Source of the DNA: Microvirga terrae
Lineage (GTDB): Bacteria > Pseudomonadota > Alphaproteobacteria > Rhizobiales > Beijerinckiaceae
NCBI RefSeq assembly: GCF_013307435.2
Contig: NZ_CP102845.1
Span: forward strand, 682,001 to 746,000
DNA: 64,000 bases
Reading direction: 5' to 3'
A program made the position numbers and the translations under genes. The notes beneath the pieces were generated by a model. It did no database searches and had not been told where the DNA came from. It saw only the letters and a list, made by a program, of their open reading frames with translations. Below, in pieces: positions 1 to 8,711 of this stretch. Position 1 is the first letter of the stretch, and the number at the start of each line of letters is the position of its first letter.

Positions 1-81
1 CGGCGCGGCGGCTCTCTAGCATATCGCGCCTTAGCTTAAAAACGGAATTTCGCAGGAGGTTCCATGGCCACGCTTGCCGCC

Positions 82-1362
82 TCATTCGGCGGCATCGCGT
101 CCCGGCTGGCCATAGCTCTTCTCGATGTAGTCGAGCACGATCTTCTGGAAGTCCTGGGCGAGCGTCGGGCCGCGCAGGGTCATGGCCTTCTTCCCGTCGA
201 TGAAGACAGGCGCCGCCGGCTGCTCGCCGGTGCCGGGCAGGGAGATGCCGATATTCGCATGCTTCGATTCGCCGGGCCCGTTCACGATGCAGCCCATCAC
301 GGCCACGTTGAGGTTCTCGACGCCCGGATAGGTCCGGCGCCACTCGGGCATGGAGGTGGAGATCCAGGTCTGGATGTCCCGCGCCAGCTCCTGGAACACC
401 GAGGAGGTGGTCCGTCCGCAGCCCGGGCAGGCGGCGACCAGCGGCACGAAGGTGCGAAACCCCATGGTCTGGAGCAGTTCCTGGGCGGTCTTCACCTCCA
501 CGGTCCTGTCACCGCCGGGCTCCGGGGTCAGGGAGTAGCGGATCGTGTCGCCGATCCCCTGCTGGAGCAGGATCCCCATGGCGGCCGAGGACGCCACGAT
601 TCCCTTCGTGCCCATGCCGGCCTCGGTGAGCCCGAGATGGATCGCGTAGTCGGACCGGCGGGCGAGATCCTGATACACGGCGATCAGGTCCTGCACGGCC
701 GAGACCTTGGCCGACAGGATGATCCGGTCGCGCCCGAGGCCGATTTCCTCCGCACGGGCGGCGGAGAGCAGGGCCGACTGGATCATGGCCTCGCGGGTAA
801 CCCAGCGCATGTCGCGCGGGTGCGCCGAGGCCGCGTTCTCGTTCATCAGGTGCGTCAGCAGCTCCTGGTCGAGGGACCCCCAGTTGGCCCCGATCCGCAC
901 CGCCTTGCCGTGCCGAATCGCCTGCTCGACGATGGCGCCGAATTGCCGGTCCTTCTTTTCCCGGAAGCCAACATTGCCCGGATTGATGCGGTACTTGGCC
1001 AGCGCCTCGGCACAGGCCGGATGATCCGCGAGGAGCTGGTGGCCGATATAGTGGAAGTCGCCCACGAGCGGCACGTTGACGCCGAGCCGGTCGAGCCGCT
1101 CGCGGATCTTCGGCACGGCCGCGGCCGCCTCGTCCCGATCGACGGTGATGCGCACGATCTCCGAGCCCGCGCGGGCCAGCGCCGCCACCTGGGCGACGGT
1201 CGCGTCCACGTCCGCCGTATCCGTGTTGGTCATCGACTGGACCACGACCGGCGCGCCGCCGCCGACCATGACGGATCCGACGCGCACGCCCACCGTGCGG
1301 TGGCGCAGGGCGGGGCCGGCAAGGCTTTCGAAGGCGGGCTGAGAGGGCGAGATGAGGGACAT
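82..1362 (-). CDS. ispG: 4-hydroxy-3-methylbut-2-enyl diphosphate synthase (flavodoxin/ferredoxin)
   Basis: IspG (GcpE) converts the cyclic diphosphate MEcPP to HMBPP in the cytosolic MEP isoprenoid pathway, using a [4Fe-4S] cluster. The 426-residue protein has the N-terminal TIM-barrel motif [17 protein letters not shown] near residues 39-55 and the cluster cysteines C312 and C315 (CPGCG) and C358 ([10 protein letters not shown]), which are diagnostic of the family. The frame opens further upstream with a TTG at 1413, but the ATG at 1362 gives the more usual N-terminus, and neither has a strong ribosome-binding site, so the start is uncertain by 17 codons. It stands alone on the minus strand and ends near the window edge. 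Confidence 0.96.
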   Translation of the reverse strand: MSLISPSQPAFESLAGPALRHRTVGVRVGSVMVGGGAPVVVQSMTNTDTADVDATVAQVAALARAGSEIVRITVDRDEAAAAVPKIRERLDRLGVNVPLVGDFHYIGHQLLADHPACAEALAKYRINPGNVGFREKKDRQFGAIVEQAIRHGKAVRIGANWGSLDQELLTHLMNENAASAHPRDMRWVTREAMIQSALLSAARAEEIGLGRDRIILSAKVSAVQDLIAVYQDLARRSDYAIHLGLTEAGMGTKGIVASSAAMGILLQQGIGDTIRYSLTPEPGGDRTVEVKTAQELLQTMGFRTFVPLVAACPGCGRTTSSVFQELARDIQTWISTSMPEWRRTYPGVENLNVAVMGCIVNGPGESKHANIGISLPGTGEQPAAPVFIDGKKAMTLRGPTLAQDFQKIVLDYIEKSYGQPGRDAAE

Positions 1363-1459
1363 GCTGCATTCCACGACGGCAGCTCCAGGCTGCCGCCGTT
1401 TAGCTGATGCCAAACACCCGCTTCGTCAAGCGCGGCTTAATGGAGCGGAGAAAGCCGAC

Positions 1460-1963
1460 TCAGTGGACGTCCTGACATCTGATGCAGCGACCGGTGATCT
1501 CCAGAACCTTCGTGCGGGGCTGGTAGCCCTGTTCCCGCAGGACCTTGAGCACGGTCTCGGCCACGTCCGGAGACGCGATTTCGTTCACGTCCCCGCATCC
1601 TTCGCAGATCAGAAACGCCGTCGTGCGTGTGCCGGCGACGGTCCCCGAGCTGGCGATGTAGGCGTTGCGGCTTGCGAGCCGATGCACCAGATCCTGCTCG
1701 ATGAGGAAGTCCAGCGCGCGATAGATGGTGATGGGGGCCATGCGCCGACCCTGGGAGCCGAGCAGGTCCACCAGATCGTAGGCGCCGAGCGGCCCGTCGA
1801 CCCCATGGAGAGCTTCGAGCACCCGGCGGCGGATCGGAGTGAGCCGCGCGCCCTTCGATCGGCAGACCGCTTCCGACTGGGCGATGGCGCGCGCCGTTCT
1901 TTCCGAGCCGATCGGAGCATCCGCGTGGGAAAGTCTGTGGTGAAGTGATAATGCATGGGCCAT
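1460..1963 (-). CDS. zur: Fur-family transcriptional regulator, zinc-responsive Zur type
   Basis: This is a 167-residue Fur-family repressor. It has a winged-helix DNA-binding half (residues 35-95, with the recognition-helix region APITIYRALDFL) and a C-terminal dimerisation half with two CxxC pairs, C120/C123 and C160/C163, which hold the structural zinc. The pattern fits Zur better than Fur or PerR, because the Fur-type HHxH cluster is absent. ATG 1963 is preferred over ATG 2008 because AAGGG lies nine bases before it. No znuABC genes are next to it, so its targets lie elsewhere. A GTTATAAC palindrome about 90 bp upstream may be its own operator. Cytoplasmic repressor; the metal specificity is inferred. 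Confidence 0.85.
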   Translation of the reverse strand: MAHALSLHHRLSHADAPIGSERTARAIAQSEAVCRSKGARLTPIRRRVLEALHGVDGPLGAYDLVDLLGSQGRRMAPITIYRALDFLIEQDLVHRLASRNAYIASSGTVAGTRTTAFLICEGCGDVNEIASPDVAETVLKVLREQGYQPRTKVLEITGRCIRCQDVH

Positions 1964-2046
1964 TGGATCACCCTTGGCTAAATGACTAAAGTTTGGCGCC
2001 CCCGCCATCTCCGCGTCCGGTCTGAGGGCGCGAAGCCACCTGATTC

Positions 2047-2064
2047 ATATAGGTTATAACACTA
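2047..2064. promoter_or_regulatory. candidate Zur/Fur-type operator upstream of zur
   Basis: The perfect 8-bp palindrome GTTATAAC sits at 2053-2060 inside an AT-rich patch (2041-2072) in otherwise GC-rich DNA. It is 90 bp upstream of the zur start and beyond the end of the methyltransferase gene. Alphaproteobacterial Zur boxes are built around a TTATAA core, so autoregulation is plausible. The flanks are only partly symmetric, so this is a candidate only. Confidence 0.35.
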
Positions 2065-2130
2065 CATGAACGAAGTGGAAAATAGCTCCCGTTTCTGCAA
2101 GGTGTCGATGCAGAATTGCAAAGGGGCAAG

Positions 2131-2784
2131 CTAGGGCTGCCGGAAGCGCCAGACGCTGGACCGCTTGACGTCGGCATCCTCGAGGGTTCGGGTGACCGGC
2201 ACTTGGTAGACCGCCAGGTTCTCCAGGCGATCCTTGGGAAGATAGCTGCGTCCCGGGTCGCCGATCAGGACCGCGGCGCCTCTCCGGGTCAGAGAGAACA
2301 GCCAGTCGGTCACCCGCTCGGCGAGGTCGCGCTCGTAGCAGATGTCCCCGGCGAGCACCGTGTCCCAGCCCCGATCCTGGCCGACGACGTCCTCCTGGAG
2401 CGGCATGATCGACGGAACGCCGTTGGCCGCAGCGTTGATGCCGATGGCCGCCACCGCGAAGGCATCGATGTCGCAGGCCGTCACCTCGGCGGCGCCGGCC
2501 TTCATGGCCGCGATGGCGACGAGGCCCGAGCCTGAGGCGAAATCCAGGATGCGCCGACCGCGGACGGTTTGCGGATGATCGAGGATGTAGCGGGCAAGGG
2601 CCTGTCCGCCCGCCCAGGCGAAGGCCCAGAAGGGCGGCGGCAGGCCGATCTCGCCCAGTTCCTCCTCGGTCTTCTGCCAGAGGTCCGTCGCTTCGTCGGC
2701 CACGTGCAGGACGATCTCGTGCGCGTGCGGCACGGGGCGGAGCCGGGTCTCGGACCGGATGAAGGCGGCGGGGTCGGAGATCAT
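2131..2784 (-). CDS. class I SAM-dependent protein methyltransferase, EtfB-lysine methyltransferase-like
   Basis: The 217-residue protein has a Rossmann methyltransferase fold: motif I (ILDFASGSGLVAIAA, residues 79-93), an acidic motif II (ACDIDAFAVAA) and a post-motif GDICYER. The preceding PPFWAFAWAGGQALARYIL block is typical of the METTL20/NNT1-like group, whose bacterial members methylate lysines of electron transfer flavoprotein beta. Assignment to EtfB is by family resemblance only. Its ATG overlaps the TGA of the upstream glycosyltransferase (ATGA), so the two are translationally coupled. No signal peptide; cytoplasmic. Confidence 0.75.
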   Translation of the reverse strand: MISDPAAFIRSETRLRPVPHAHEIVLHVADEATDLWQKTEEELGEIGLPPPFWAFAWAGGQALARYILDHPQTVRGRRILDFASGSGLVAIAAMKAGAAEVTACDIDAFAVAAIGINAAANGVPSIMPLQEDVVGQDRGWDTVLAGDICYERDLAERVTDWLFSLTRRGAAVLIGDPGRSYLPKDRLENLAVYQVPVTRTLEDADVKRSSVWRFRQP

Positions 2785-3932
2785 GAGGCCAGCATCGAGC
2801 GGTAGAGCCGTTTGACGCTCTCGATGACATCCCGTTCCGTGAAGCCGTCGAGGACGCGGGCGCGCGCCGCCTCGCCCATGCGGGCGACGAGGTCGGGCCT
2901 GCGGGACAAGGCGGCGAGCGTCTCCGCCAGGCCGGGCGCGTCGTCGGTGGGAACGATGCGGCCCTCGACCCCGTCGCGCACCAGGGTCCGGCAGCCGGGA
3001 ACATCGGTCGTCACGATGGCGCGGCCGCAGGCGGCCGCCTCCAGAAGCGTCCGGGGCAGCCCCTCGCCGCCGCGCGAGGGCAGGCACGCTACGTGATGCG
3101 CGCGCCAGACGGCTGCCACGTCCCTGGTGGCCCCGTGCCATGAGATGCCGGGCTCGCCGCTCCAGGCCTTAAGGGTCTCTTCCGGAATCGCCTTCGGGTT
3201 CGAGGGATCCGGAGCGCCGTAGAGGGAGAGTTCGACGGCCACACCCTCTGCCCGTGCCTGGCGGACCGCCTCCACGGCCACGTCGATGCCCTTGGACCAG
3301 AGCATGCGGGCCACCACGGCGACCTTGAGCGGCGGCTGCGCGGGCAGGGGAGTGGGACGAAATTGGTCAGGATCGATGCCAGCCCCGCCAAGTATGGTGA
3401 CGCGCTCGCTCGTGGGATCGAGGCCGAGGAGCTTGGGATCGTCCGTATTCTCGAAGACATAACGGGTCCGGCCGGTCTCGAGCCCGCGCACGAGCAGGCG
3501 CACGGCGCGCTGCGAGAGGCGCGCGACCCTGTCCGTCCGAGCACCGAGGAAGCCCGAGCCGGTCAGCGCATAGACCCGGCGCCCAATGCCCGCCAGGGTG
3601 GCCGCGAAGCCTCCGACCAGGATTCCCTTGAGGGCGATGCAATGAACGAGGTCCGCCTTCTCGGCCTTGAGGATCGCGGCGAGCTGTCCGGCCGCATAGC
3701 CGGCCGCCATCGGGTTCAGGCTGCGTCGCTCGGCCTCGAGCGGGATCACTTTCGCCCCCGCGGCCTCGATCGCCTCCCGGTGCGAGCGCACGCGCGTCAC
3801 GACCGTGACGTCGAGCCCGAGCTCGCGGGCCGCCCTGGCCATGGGCAGGAAATGGGAGGCGAAGAACCAGTCCTCGGTGATCACGAAGACGATCTTGCGG
3901 CCTTGGACGTCAGGCAGGGACAAGGAAGACAA
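2781..3932 (-). CDS. glycosyltransferase family 4 (GT-B fold)
   Basis: The roughly 383-residue glycosyltransferase has an N-terminal acceptor domain starting KIVFVITEDWFFASHFLP and a C-terminal GT1/GT4 donor domain with the motif VACLPSRGGEGLPRTLLEAA, where the E-x7-E nucleotide-sugar contact lies. It probably adds a hexose to a lipid-linked or surface polysaccharide precursor; donor and acceptor are unknown. The start is doubtful: TTG 3932 gives a normal N-terminus but a weak ribosome site, while ATG 4019 would add 29 unlikely residues. It overlaps the downstream methyltransferase by 3 bases and diverges from the SemiSWEET gene. Confidence 0.85.
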   Translation of the reverse strand: MSSLSLPDVQGRKIVFVITEDWFFASHFLPMARAARELGLDVTVVTRVRSHREAIEAAGAKVIPLEAERRSLNPMAAGYAAGQLAAILKAEKADLVHCIALKGILVGGFAATLAGIGRRVYALTGSGFLGARTDRVARLSQRAVRLLVRGLETGRTRYVFENTDDPKLLGLDPTSERVTILGGAGIDPDQFRPTPLPAQPPLKVAVVARMLWSKGIDVAVEAVRQARAEGVAVELSLYGAPDPSNPKAIPEETLKAWSGEPGISWHGATRDVAAVWRAHHVACLPSRGGEGLPRTLLEAAACGRAIVTTDVPGCRTLVRDGVEGRIVPTDDAPGLAETLAALSRRPDLVARMGEAARARVLDGFTERDVIESVKRLYRSMLAS

Positions 3933-4043
3933 GGGACAATCCGGATGAAGGGGCTGCGCCCTTCTAACCTCCACCAGGGGCAAAAGGGAACTCCCCCGTC
4001 CGGGGCCCGTTGCCGTCATCTTGAACCATGGGAGACAACCGAC

Positions 4044-4361
4044 ATGCCGGAATGGCTGCCGACCGTCCTGGCCACGATCGCGGGCATCCTCTCGACCTCG
4101 AGCTTCGTTCCCCAGGTGGTGAAGGCGTGGCGGGAGCGGGACACACGGGCCATCTCGAAGCACATGTACATGGTCACGGTGACGGCCTTCGTCCTGTGGT
4201 CGGCCTACGGGTTCATGATCGGCAGTTGGCCCATGATGGTCTTCAACCTGCTGAGCCTGATCCTCAGCGCCATCATTCTGGCCTTCAAGATCCGGAACGA
4301 CCGGGGCAAATCGCCCGGGGCGAGGTCGCCCAGGGAACCCGGGATGGCGCGGACCGGTTGA
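4044..4361 (+). CDS. SemiSWEET-type sugar transporter (PQ-loop, 3 TM)
   Basis: The 105-residue membrane protein has three predicted helices: about residues 6-24, 42-60 and 65-85. The first carries the PQ-loop signature SFVPQVVKAW. This matches bacterial SemiSWEETs, which dimerise to make a uniporter for small sugars such as sucrose or glucose. A GGAG at 4031-4034 lies nine bases before the ATG. The last 20 residues are a polar Arg/Pro-rich cytoplasmic tail. It diverges from a glycosyltransferase and precedes a topoisomerase gene by 26 bp. The substrate cannot be told from sequence. Confidence 0.85.
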   Translation: MPEWLPTVLATIAGILSTSSFVPQVVKAWRERDTRAISKHMYMVTVTAFVLWSAYGFMIGSWPMMVFNLLSLILSAIILAFKIRNDRGKSPGARSPREPGMARTG

Positions 4362-4387
4362 CGTTCTGCTTTTTCAAAAGGCCTCCC

Positions 4388-5557
4388 ATGACGGAACAGA
4401 ACGCCACCGCCGAAAACGTCGTCGACCCGCGTGACGCCGCCGAGGCCGCGGGGCTGCGATACGTGTCCGACGAGGAGCCCGGCATCCGGCGCAAGAAATC
4501 CGGCAAGGGCTTCGCCTATACCGGACCCGACGGCAAGACGATCGGCGACAAGTCGATCCTGGAGCGCATCAAGTCGCTGGCGATCCCGCCCGCCTACACG
4601 GACGTGTGGATCTGCGCGAAGGCGAACGGCCACATCCAGGCGACGGGCCGCGACGCCAAGGGCCGCAAGCAGTACCGCTACCATCCGGCCTTCCGGGAGG
4701 TCCGCGAGAGCACGAAATACGAGCACATGCTGGAGTTCGCCCGCGGGTTGCCGGCCATCCGAACGACCATCGACGAGCATATGAGCCTGCGCGGCCTGCC
4801 GCGCGAGAAGGTGCTGGCCACGGTGGTGCATCTGCTCGAGAACACGCTCATCCGCGTGGGCAATTCCGATTACGTCAAGCAGAACAAGAGCTATGGCCTC
4901 ACCACCCTGCGCGACCCGCATGTGAAGGTGGACGGCGGCGAATTGCGCTTTCAGTTCAAGGGCAAGAGCGGCAAGACGTGGCGCCTGCAGGTCAAGGACC
5001 GGCGCATCGCCAAGATCGTCAAGGCCTGCCAGGATCTGCCTGGGCAGGATCTGTTTCAGTACCTCGACGAGAACGGCGAGCAGCAATCGGTCACCTCGGC
5101 CGACGTGAACGCCTATCTGAAGGAGATCACGGGAAGCGAGATCACGGCCAAGGATTTTCGGACTTGGGCCGGTACTGTTCTGGCGGCCCTCGCTCTGGCC
5201 GAATTCGAGGCGTTCGACAGCGACGCGAAGGCCAAGAAGAACATCCGGGCGGCCATCGAGAAGGTCTCCGCCCGCCTCGGCAACACGCCAAGCATCTGCC
5301 GCAAATGCTACGTGCATCCGGAAGTCTTCTCCTCCTATCTCGACGGAGGCCTCCTTCTGGATATCAAGGAAGAAATCGAAACCGAGCTGCGCGAGGATCT
5401 CGCCAGCCTCAAGCCCGAGGAGGCGGCCGTCCTGGCGCTGCTGGAGCAGCGCATCTCCCGGGAGGTCGAGAAGCAGCCGGAGAGGAAGCCCGCCAAGAAG
5501 CGCCGCAGCCCGTCGCCCAGGAAATCGGACAAGGCTCAGCCCGAGATGCGGGTTTGA
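4388..5557 (+). CDS. DNA topoisomerase IB (poxvirus-like)
   Basis: The 389-residue type IB topoisomerase relaxes supercoils of both signs through a 3'-phosphotyrosyl intermediate. The N-terminal domain (about residues 20-110, with PPAYTDVWI and HIQATGRDAKGRKQYRYH) and the catalytic domain (about 120-320) are both complete. The nucleophile is the Tyr of CRKCYVHPEV, and the Arg/Lys/His pocket includes KSYGLTTLR and DFRTWAGTV. The C-terminal 35 residues are a lysine/arginine/proline tail that probably adds DNA affinity. This bacterial subgroup is common in soil alphaproteobacteria. The start ATG follows the SemiSWEET stop by 26 bp, so co-transcription is possible. Confidence 0.93.
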   Translation: MTEQNATAENVVDPRDAAEAAGLRYVSDEEPGIRRKKSGKGFAYTGPDGKTIGDKSILERIKSLAIPPAYTDVWICAKANGHIQATGRDAKGRKQYRYHPAFREVRESTKYEHMLEFARGLPAIRTTIDEHMSLRGLPREKVLATVVHLLENTLIRVGNSDYVKQNKSYGLTTLRDPHVKVDGGELRFQFKGKSGKTWRLQVKDRRIAKIVKACQDLPGQDLFQYLDENGEQQSVTSADVNAYLKEITGSEITAKDFRTWAGTVLAALALAEFEAFDSDAKAKKNIRAAIEKVSARLGNTPSICRKCYVHPEVFSSYLDGGLLLDIKEEIETELREDLASLKPEEAAVLALLEQRISREVEKQPERKPAKKRRSPSPRKSDKAQPEMRV

Positions 5558-5870
5558 GACGCTGATTGGTTCATCGTCTTCCCGGAACGGGCGAAGCAGC
5601 AGCCTGGGATCGGATGCAGGATCCGACGCGTCCTGGCCTTCTTCAGGTCGAGATCGTGAGCAGGTCGATGGGACCTGGTTTAGCCTCCAACGTCATGGCC
5701 GGGCTCGTCCCGGCCATCCCGATCCTGTGAGGCGCTAAGCCCTTCCAATCGAGATCACCGGCACAGGGCCGGTGATGACAGGGATGAAGGGTGGCGCATC
5801 CTCGGCCGAAGCCTTGACGCATCTCGCCTCCCGTGGTCCATCGCACCCGCATCGAACGGACGAGACTGTG
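5558..5870. other. intergenic region with one palindromic repeat
   Basis: This 313-bp stretch between the topoisomerase and the small secreted protein holds copy 1 of the dispersed two-hairpin repeat (5692-5779). Otherwise I see no convincing gene, tRNA or terminator. Confidence 0.6.
5692..5779 (+). repeat. dispersed two-hairpin (REP/BIME-like) repeat, copy 1
   Basis: The 88-bp element has arm one ATGGCCGGGC...CCCGGCCAT, a spacer of about 35 bp, and arm two TCACCGGC...GCCGGTGA. It opens with GTCATGGCC and closes with GGTGATGAC. The GCC-then-ACC order defines the forward orientation used here. Five more copies occur at 21589, 23745, 24903, 33118 and 42817. Confidence 0.85.
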
Positions 5871-6218
5871 ATGGCACGTTGGACCATGGGGGTTGCCCTT
5901 GCGGCTTGCCTGGCATGCTTCGTGGCGGGCGAAACGGCGCCGGCCCGCGCGCAGGCAACCGAGCCCCAAAGCTGGCCCGAGATCAAGTGCGCCCGCTACA
6001 GGAAGGCGTGGTCGGACGCCCTTGCCCACCGGGGCACGAAGGGTCTGGGCCGGGACTTCCTCGAGCGCCATGAGGCCTTCCTGGCCTCGGGCTGCACGAC
6101 GAAGGGCGATGTCTGCCCGCGCTCGGCGGAGGAACTCGACCTCGCCAACATGATGGTCGTGGCCGCCATGAATGCCGGAACGGCGAGCACGTTCCCGCCC
6201 TTCGCCTGCCGCAAGTGA
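5871..6218 (+). CDS. small secreted cysteine-containing protein, unknown function
   Basis: The 115-residue protein starts with a clear Sec signal peptide (ARWTMGVALAACLACFVAG, cleavage likely after ARAQ near residue 27). The mature part of about 88 residues has four cysteines (IKC, GCT, VCPR, FACRK), which suggests two disulfides in the periplasm. I do not recognise a named family. The frame could start earlier at 5772, but that N-terminus lies in the palindromic repeat, so ATG 5871 is chosen. It is monocistronic, between the repeat and a metallo-beta-lactamase gene. Confidence 0.7.
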   Translation: MARWTMGVALAACLACFVAGETAPARAQATEPQSWPEIKCARYRKAWSDALAHRGTKGLGRDFLERHEAFLASGCTTKGDVCPRSAEELDLANMMVVAAMNAGTASTFPPFACRK

Positions 6219-6313
6219 GGGGCAGGCGGCCCTCCGCCGGCCCGTCCGGTGGTCGAACATTTTCCTGCCTGTCCCGTTAGGGCTTCGCCACTTTCATTCC
6301 AGCGAGGCCTCCG

Positions 6314-7192
6314 ATGCGCATCCATCATCTCAATTGCGGCTGCATGTGTCCTGTCGGCGGACGGCTGTGGGATGGCGTCAGTCGGGGCCTGACGGGACGG
6401 CTGATCTGCCATTGCCTCCTGGTCGAGACCGACAACAGCGGGCTCGTCCTCGTCGATACGGGCTTCGGCTCCCGGGACGTGGAGGATCCCTACGGGCGGA
6501 TCAGCCCGCTCTTCATCCACACGAACCGTATCCAGCTGGAGCATCGCTATACGGCGCTGGAACAGGTGAAGAGCCTCGGCTTCTCGCCCCGTGACGTGCG
6601 CCACATCGTGCTGACCCATCTCGATTTCGACCATGCCGGCGGCCTCGAGGACTTTCCGGACGCCGTCGTTCATGTCCTGCGCGCGGAGGTGGAGGAGGCC
6701 GAGGTGAGGCACGGCTTCATCCACCGGCGCCGCTACAGTCCCGGGCAATGGGACGAGGTGCGGGACTGGCGGTTCTACGATCCCACCGGGGAGCGCTGGT
6801 TCGGCTTCGGCTCCGTGCGCGACCTCGACGGGCTGCCGCCGGAGATCCTGATGATTCCTCTGCCGGGCCACACGATGGGCCATGCCGGGATCGCCATCGA
6901 CACGCCGGAGGGATGGCTGCTCAATGCGGGCGACGCCTATTTCTACCGGCACGAGATGGACGCGGACCCGTCCTGCACGCCGGGTCTCGCGGCTTATCAG
7001 CGGCTGATGGAAGAGAACCGGCCGCTGCGCCTTCAGAACCAGGAGCGGCTGCGGGATCTCGCCAATGACGGGCGCAGCGACGTCAAGATCTTCTGCAGCC
7101 ATGATCCGATCGAGTTCGAGGCCCTGCAGCGCCTGAGCACCGGATGGCGCCCGCTCCAGGCGGAATATGCTCCACCCTTGCGGGCTCATTGA
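6314..7192 (+). CDS. metallo-beta-lactamase fold hydrolase, AHL-lactonase-like
   Basis: The 292-residue MBL-fold enzyme has the two-metal motif HLDFDHAGG (His102, Asp104, Asp106, His107), then GHTMGH and a C-terminal CSHDP histidine. The HxDxDH variant, the early LVDTGFG strand and the length match the family of N-acyl-homoserine lactonases (AiiA/AttM type) and related lactone hydrolases. The real substrate is unknown, and quorum quenching is only one possibility. There is no signal peptide. Purine-rich AGCGAGG lies before the ATG. It is followed 71 bp later by the bd oxidase operon and is not obviously part of it. Confidence 0.8.
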   Translation: MRIHHLNCGCMCPVGGRLWDGVSRGLTGRLICHCLLVETDNSGLVLVDTGFGSRDVEDPYGRISPLFIHTNRIQLEHRYTALEQVKSLGFSPRDVRHIVLTHLDFDHAGGLEDFPDAVVHVLRAEVEEAEVRHGFIHRRRYSPGQWDEVRDWRFYDPTGERWFGFGSVRDLDGLPPEILMIPLPGHTMGHAGIAIDTPEGWLLNAGDAYFYRHEMDADPSCTPGLAAYQRLMEENRPLRLQNQERLRDLANDGRSDVKIFCSHDPIEFEALQRLSTGWRPLQAEYAPPLRAH

Positions 7193-7263
7193 GCCGTACT
7201 CCCCTGGTCCCTGCCTGCCTCCGCCCTAAAAGCAGGCAGGTAGGTCCACGAGGGGAAGCGGAC

Positions 7264-8700
7264 ATGGAATTCGACGCTCTGATGCTTTCGCGCATCCAGT
7301 TCGCGTTCACGATCGCCTTCCACATCATCTTTCCGGCTTTCACCATTGGTCTCGCCAGCTGGCTGGCGGCGCTCGAATTCAACTGGCTTCGCACGGGAAA
7401 CCCGCTCTACCGCACGCTCTTCCGTTTCTGGGTGAAGGTGTTCGCGGTTTCCTTCGGCCTCGGCGTCGTATCCGGCATCGTCATGAGCTATCAGTTCGGC
7501 ACGAACTGGTCGCGCTTCTCCGAATTCACCGGCAACGTGCTCGGTCCGGTCATCGCCTACGAGGTCATCACGGCCTTCTTCCTGGAGGCGGCCTTCCTCG
7601 GGATCATGCTCTTCGGCTGGGAGAGGGTCGGTGACCGGCTCCATTTCTTCGCCACCTGCATGGTGGCCCTGGGAACACTGATCTCCGCTTTCTGGATCCT
7701 GTCGGCCAATTCCTGGATGCAGACGCCCGACGGGTTCGCCATCGAGAACGGCAAGGCGGTGCCGGTCGACTGGTTCAGGGTGGTGTTCAATCCGTCCTTC
7801 CCCCTGCGCTATGCGCATATGGTCATGGGCTGCTACCTGACGACGGCGTTCGCGGTCGCCGGCATGTCCGCCTGGATGCTGCTGCGCCATCCGCACGACG
7901 CCCCGGCGGCGAAGCTCGCGGGGTCGCGACGCTCCCTGTCCATGGCGTTGTGGTTCGCGACCATCTTCGTGCCGATCCAGATCGTCATCGGCGATCTTCA
8001 CGGCCTCGGCGTGCTCAAGTACCAGCCGACGAAACTGGCCGCCGTCGAGGGCAACTGGGACCGCATGGCGAACATGCCGCTTCGCCTCTTCGCCATTCCC
8101 GACGAGGTCGCGGAGACCAACCATTACGAGATCGGCATTCCGAAAATCGGCAGCTGGGTTCTCACGCATGCCTTCGACGGCGTCGTGCCCGGCCTGAAGG
8201 AGGTTCCCCGGGACGAGCGCCCGCCCGTCTGGCCGGTCTTTTTCTCCTTCCGCATCATGGTCGGCATCGGGTTCGCGATGCTCGGGATCGGCCTGTGGAG
8301 CCTGTATCTGCGCTGGAAGGGCACGCTGTTCAGCAACAGGCTGTTCCTGACCGCCGCCATGATCATGACGCCCTCGGGCTTCGGCGCCGTGCTCTTCGGC
8401 TGGTTCACCGCCGAGATCGGGCGCCAGCCCTGGGTGGTCTACGGGCATCTGCGGACGGCGGACGCGGTGTCGCCCATCGCGGCCGGCGCGGTGACCGCAT
8501 CGCTCCTCACCTTCGTCGTCGTCTACGCCTTCGTGTTCGGCTTCGGCTCCTATTATCTCGCCAAGCTCCTGCGGCGCGGGCCCGATCCCGTCGAAGACAT
8601 CCGCGGGGACGATCTCGACAAGAAGCCGAAGCGTCCGTTCTCGGTGCCGGACGAAGGACTCGAAGGGCGCTCTGGACACCGTGCACAGCCAGCGGAATAG
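7264..8700 (+). CDS. cydA: cytochrome bd-type ubiquinol oxidase subunit I, cyanide-insensitive (CioA) subgroup
   Basis: The 478-residue inner-membrane haem protein reduces O2 with quinol electrons. It starts LSRIQFAFTIAFHIIFP, with His20 as a haem ligand, and continues with about nine transmembrane helices, GRQPWVVYG after the Q-loop region and LRYAHMVMG. The loop between helices 6 and 7 is short, as in the CIO subgroup, which lacks the E. coli Q-loop insert. An excellent ribosome site (GAGGGGAAG) precedes the ATG. The cydB ATG follows 11 bp after the stop, forming a three-gene operon with cydB and a DUF2474 gene. Likely role: respiration under low O2, or when haem-copper oxidases are inhibited. 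Confidence 0.93.
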   Translation: MEFDALMLSRIQFAFTIAFHIIFPAFTIGLASWLAALEFNWLRTGNPLYRTLFRFWVKVFAVSFGLGVVSGIVMSYQFGTNWSRFSEFTGNVLGPVIAYEVITAFFLEAAFLGIMLFGWERVGDRLHFFATCMVALGTLISAFWILSANSWMQTPDGFAIENGKAVPVDWFRVVFNPSFPLRYAHMVMGCYLTTAFAVAGMSAWMLLRHPHDAPAAKLAGSRRSLSMALWFATIFVPIQIVIGDLHGLGVLKYQPTKLAAVEGNWDRMANMPLRLFAIPDEVAETNHYEIGIPKIGSWVLTHAFDGVVPGLKEVPRDERPPVWPVFFSFRIMVGIGFAMLGIGLWSLYLRWKGTLFSNRLFLTAAMIMTPSGFGAVLFGWFTAEIGRQPWVVYGHLRTADAVSPIAAGAVTASLLTFVVVYAFVFGFGSYYLAKLLRRGPDPVEDIRGDDLDKKPKRPFSVPDEGLEGRSGHRAQPAE

Positions 8701-8711
8701 GAGGACGAGGC

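Noticed and set aside
64..1407. 447-codon plus-strand ORF antisense to ispG, with AGGAGG seven bases before its ATG
   Set aside because: Its amino-acid composition is that of a shadow frame, and the opposite strand encodes a full IspG with its Fe-S cysteines. The good ribosome site is chance or belongs to no real gene.
4205..5317. 370-codon minus-strand ORF opposite the topoisomerase
   Set aside because: A shadow of the topoisomerase gene with no recognisable motif.
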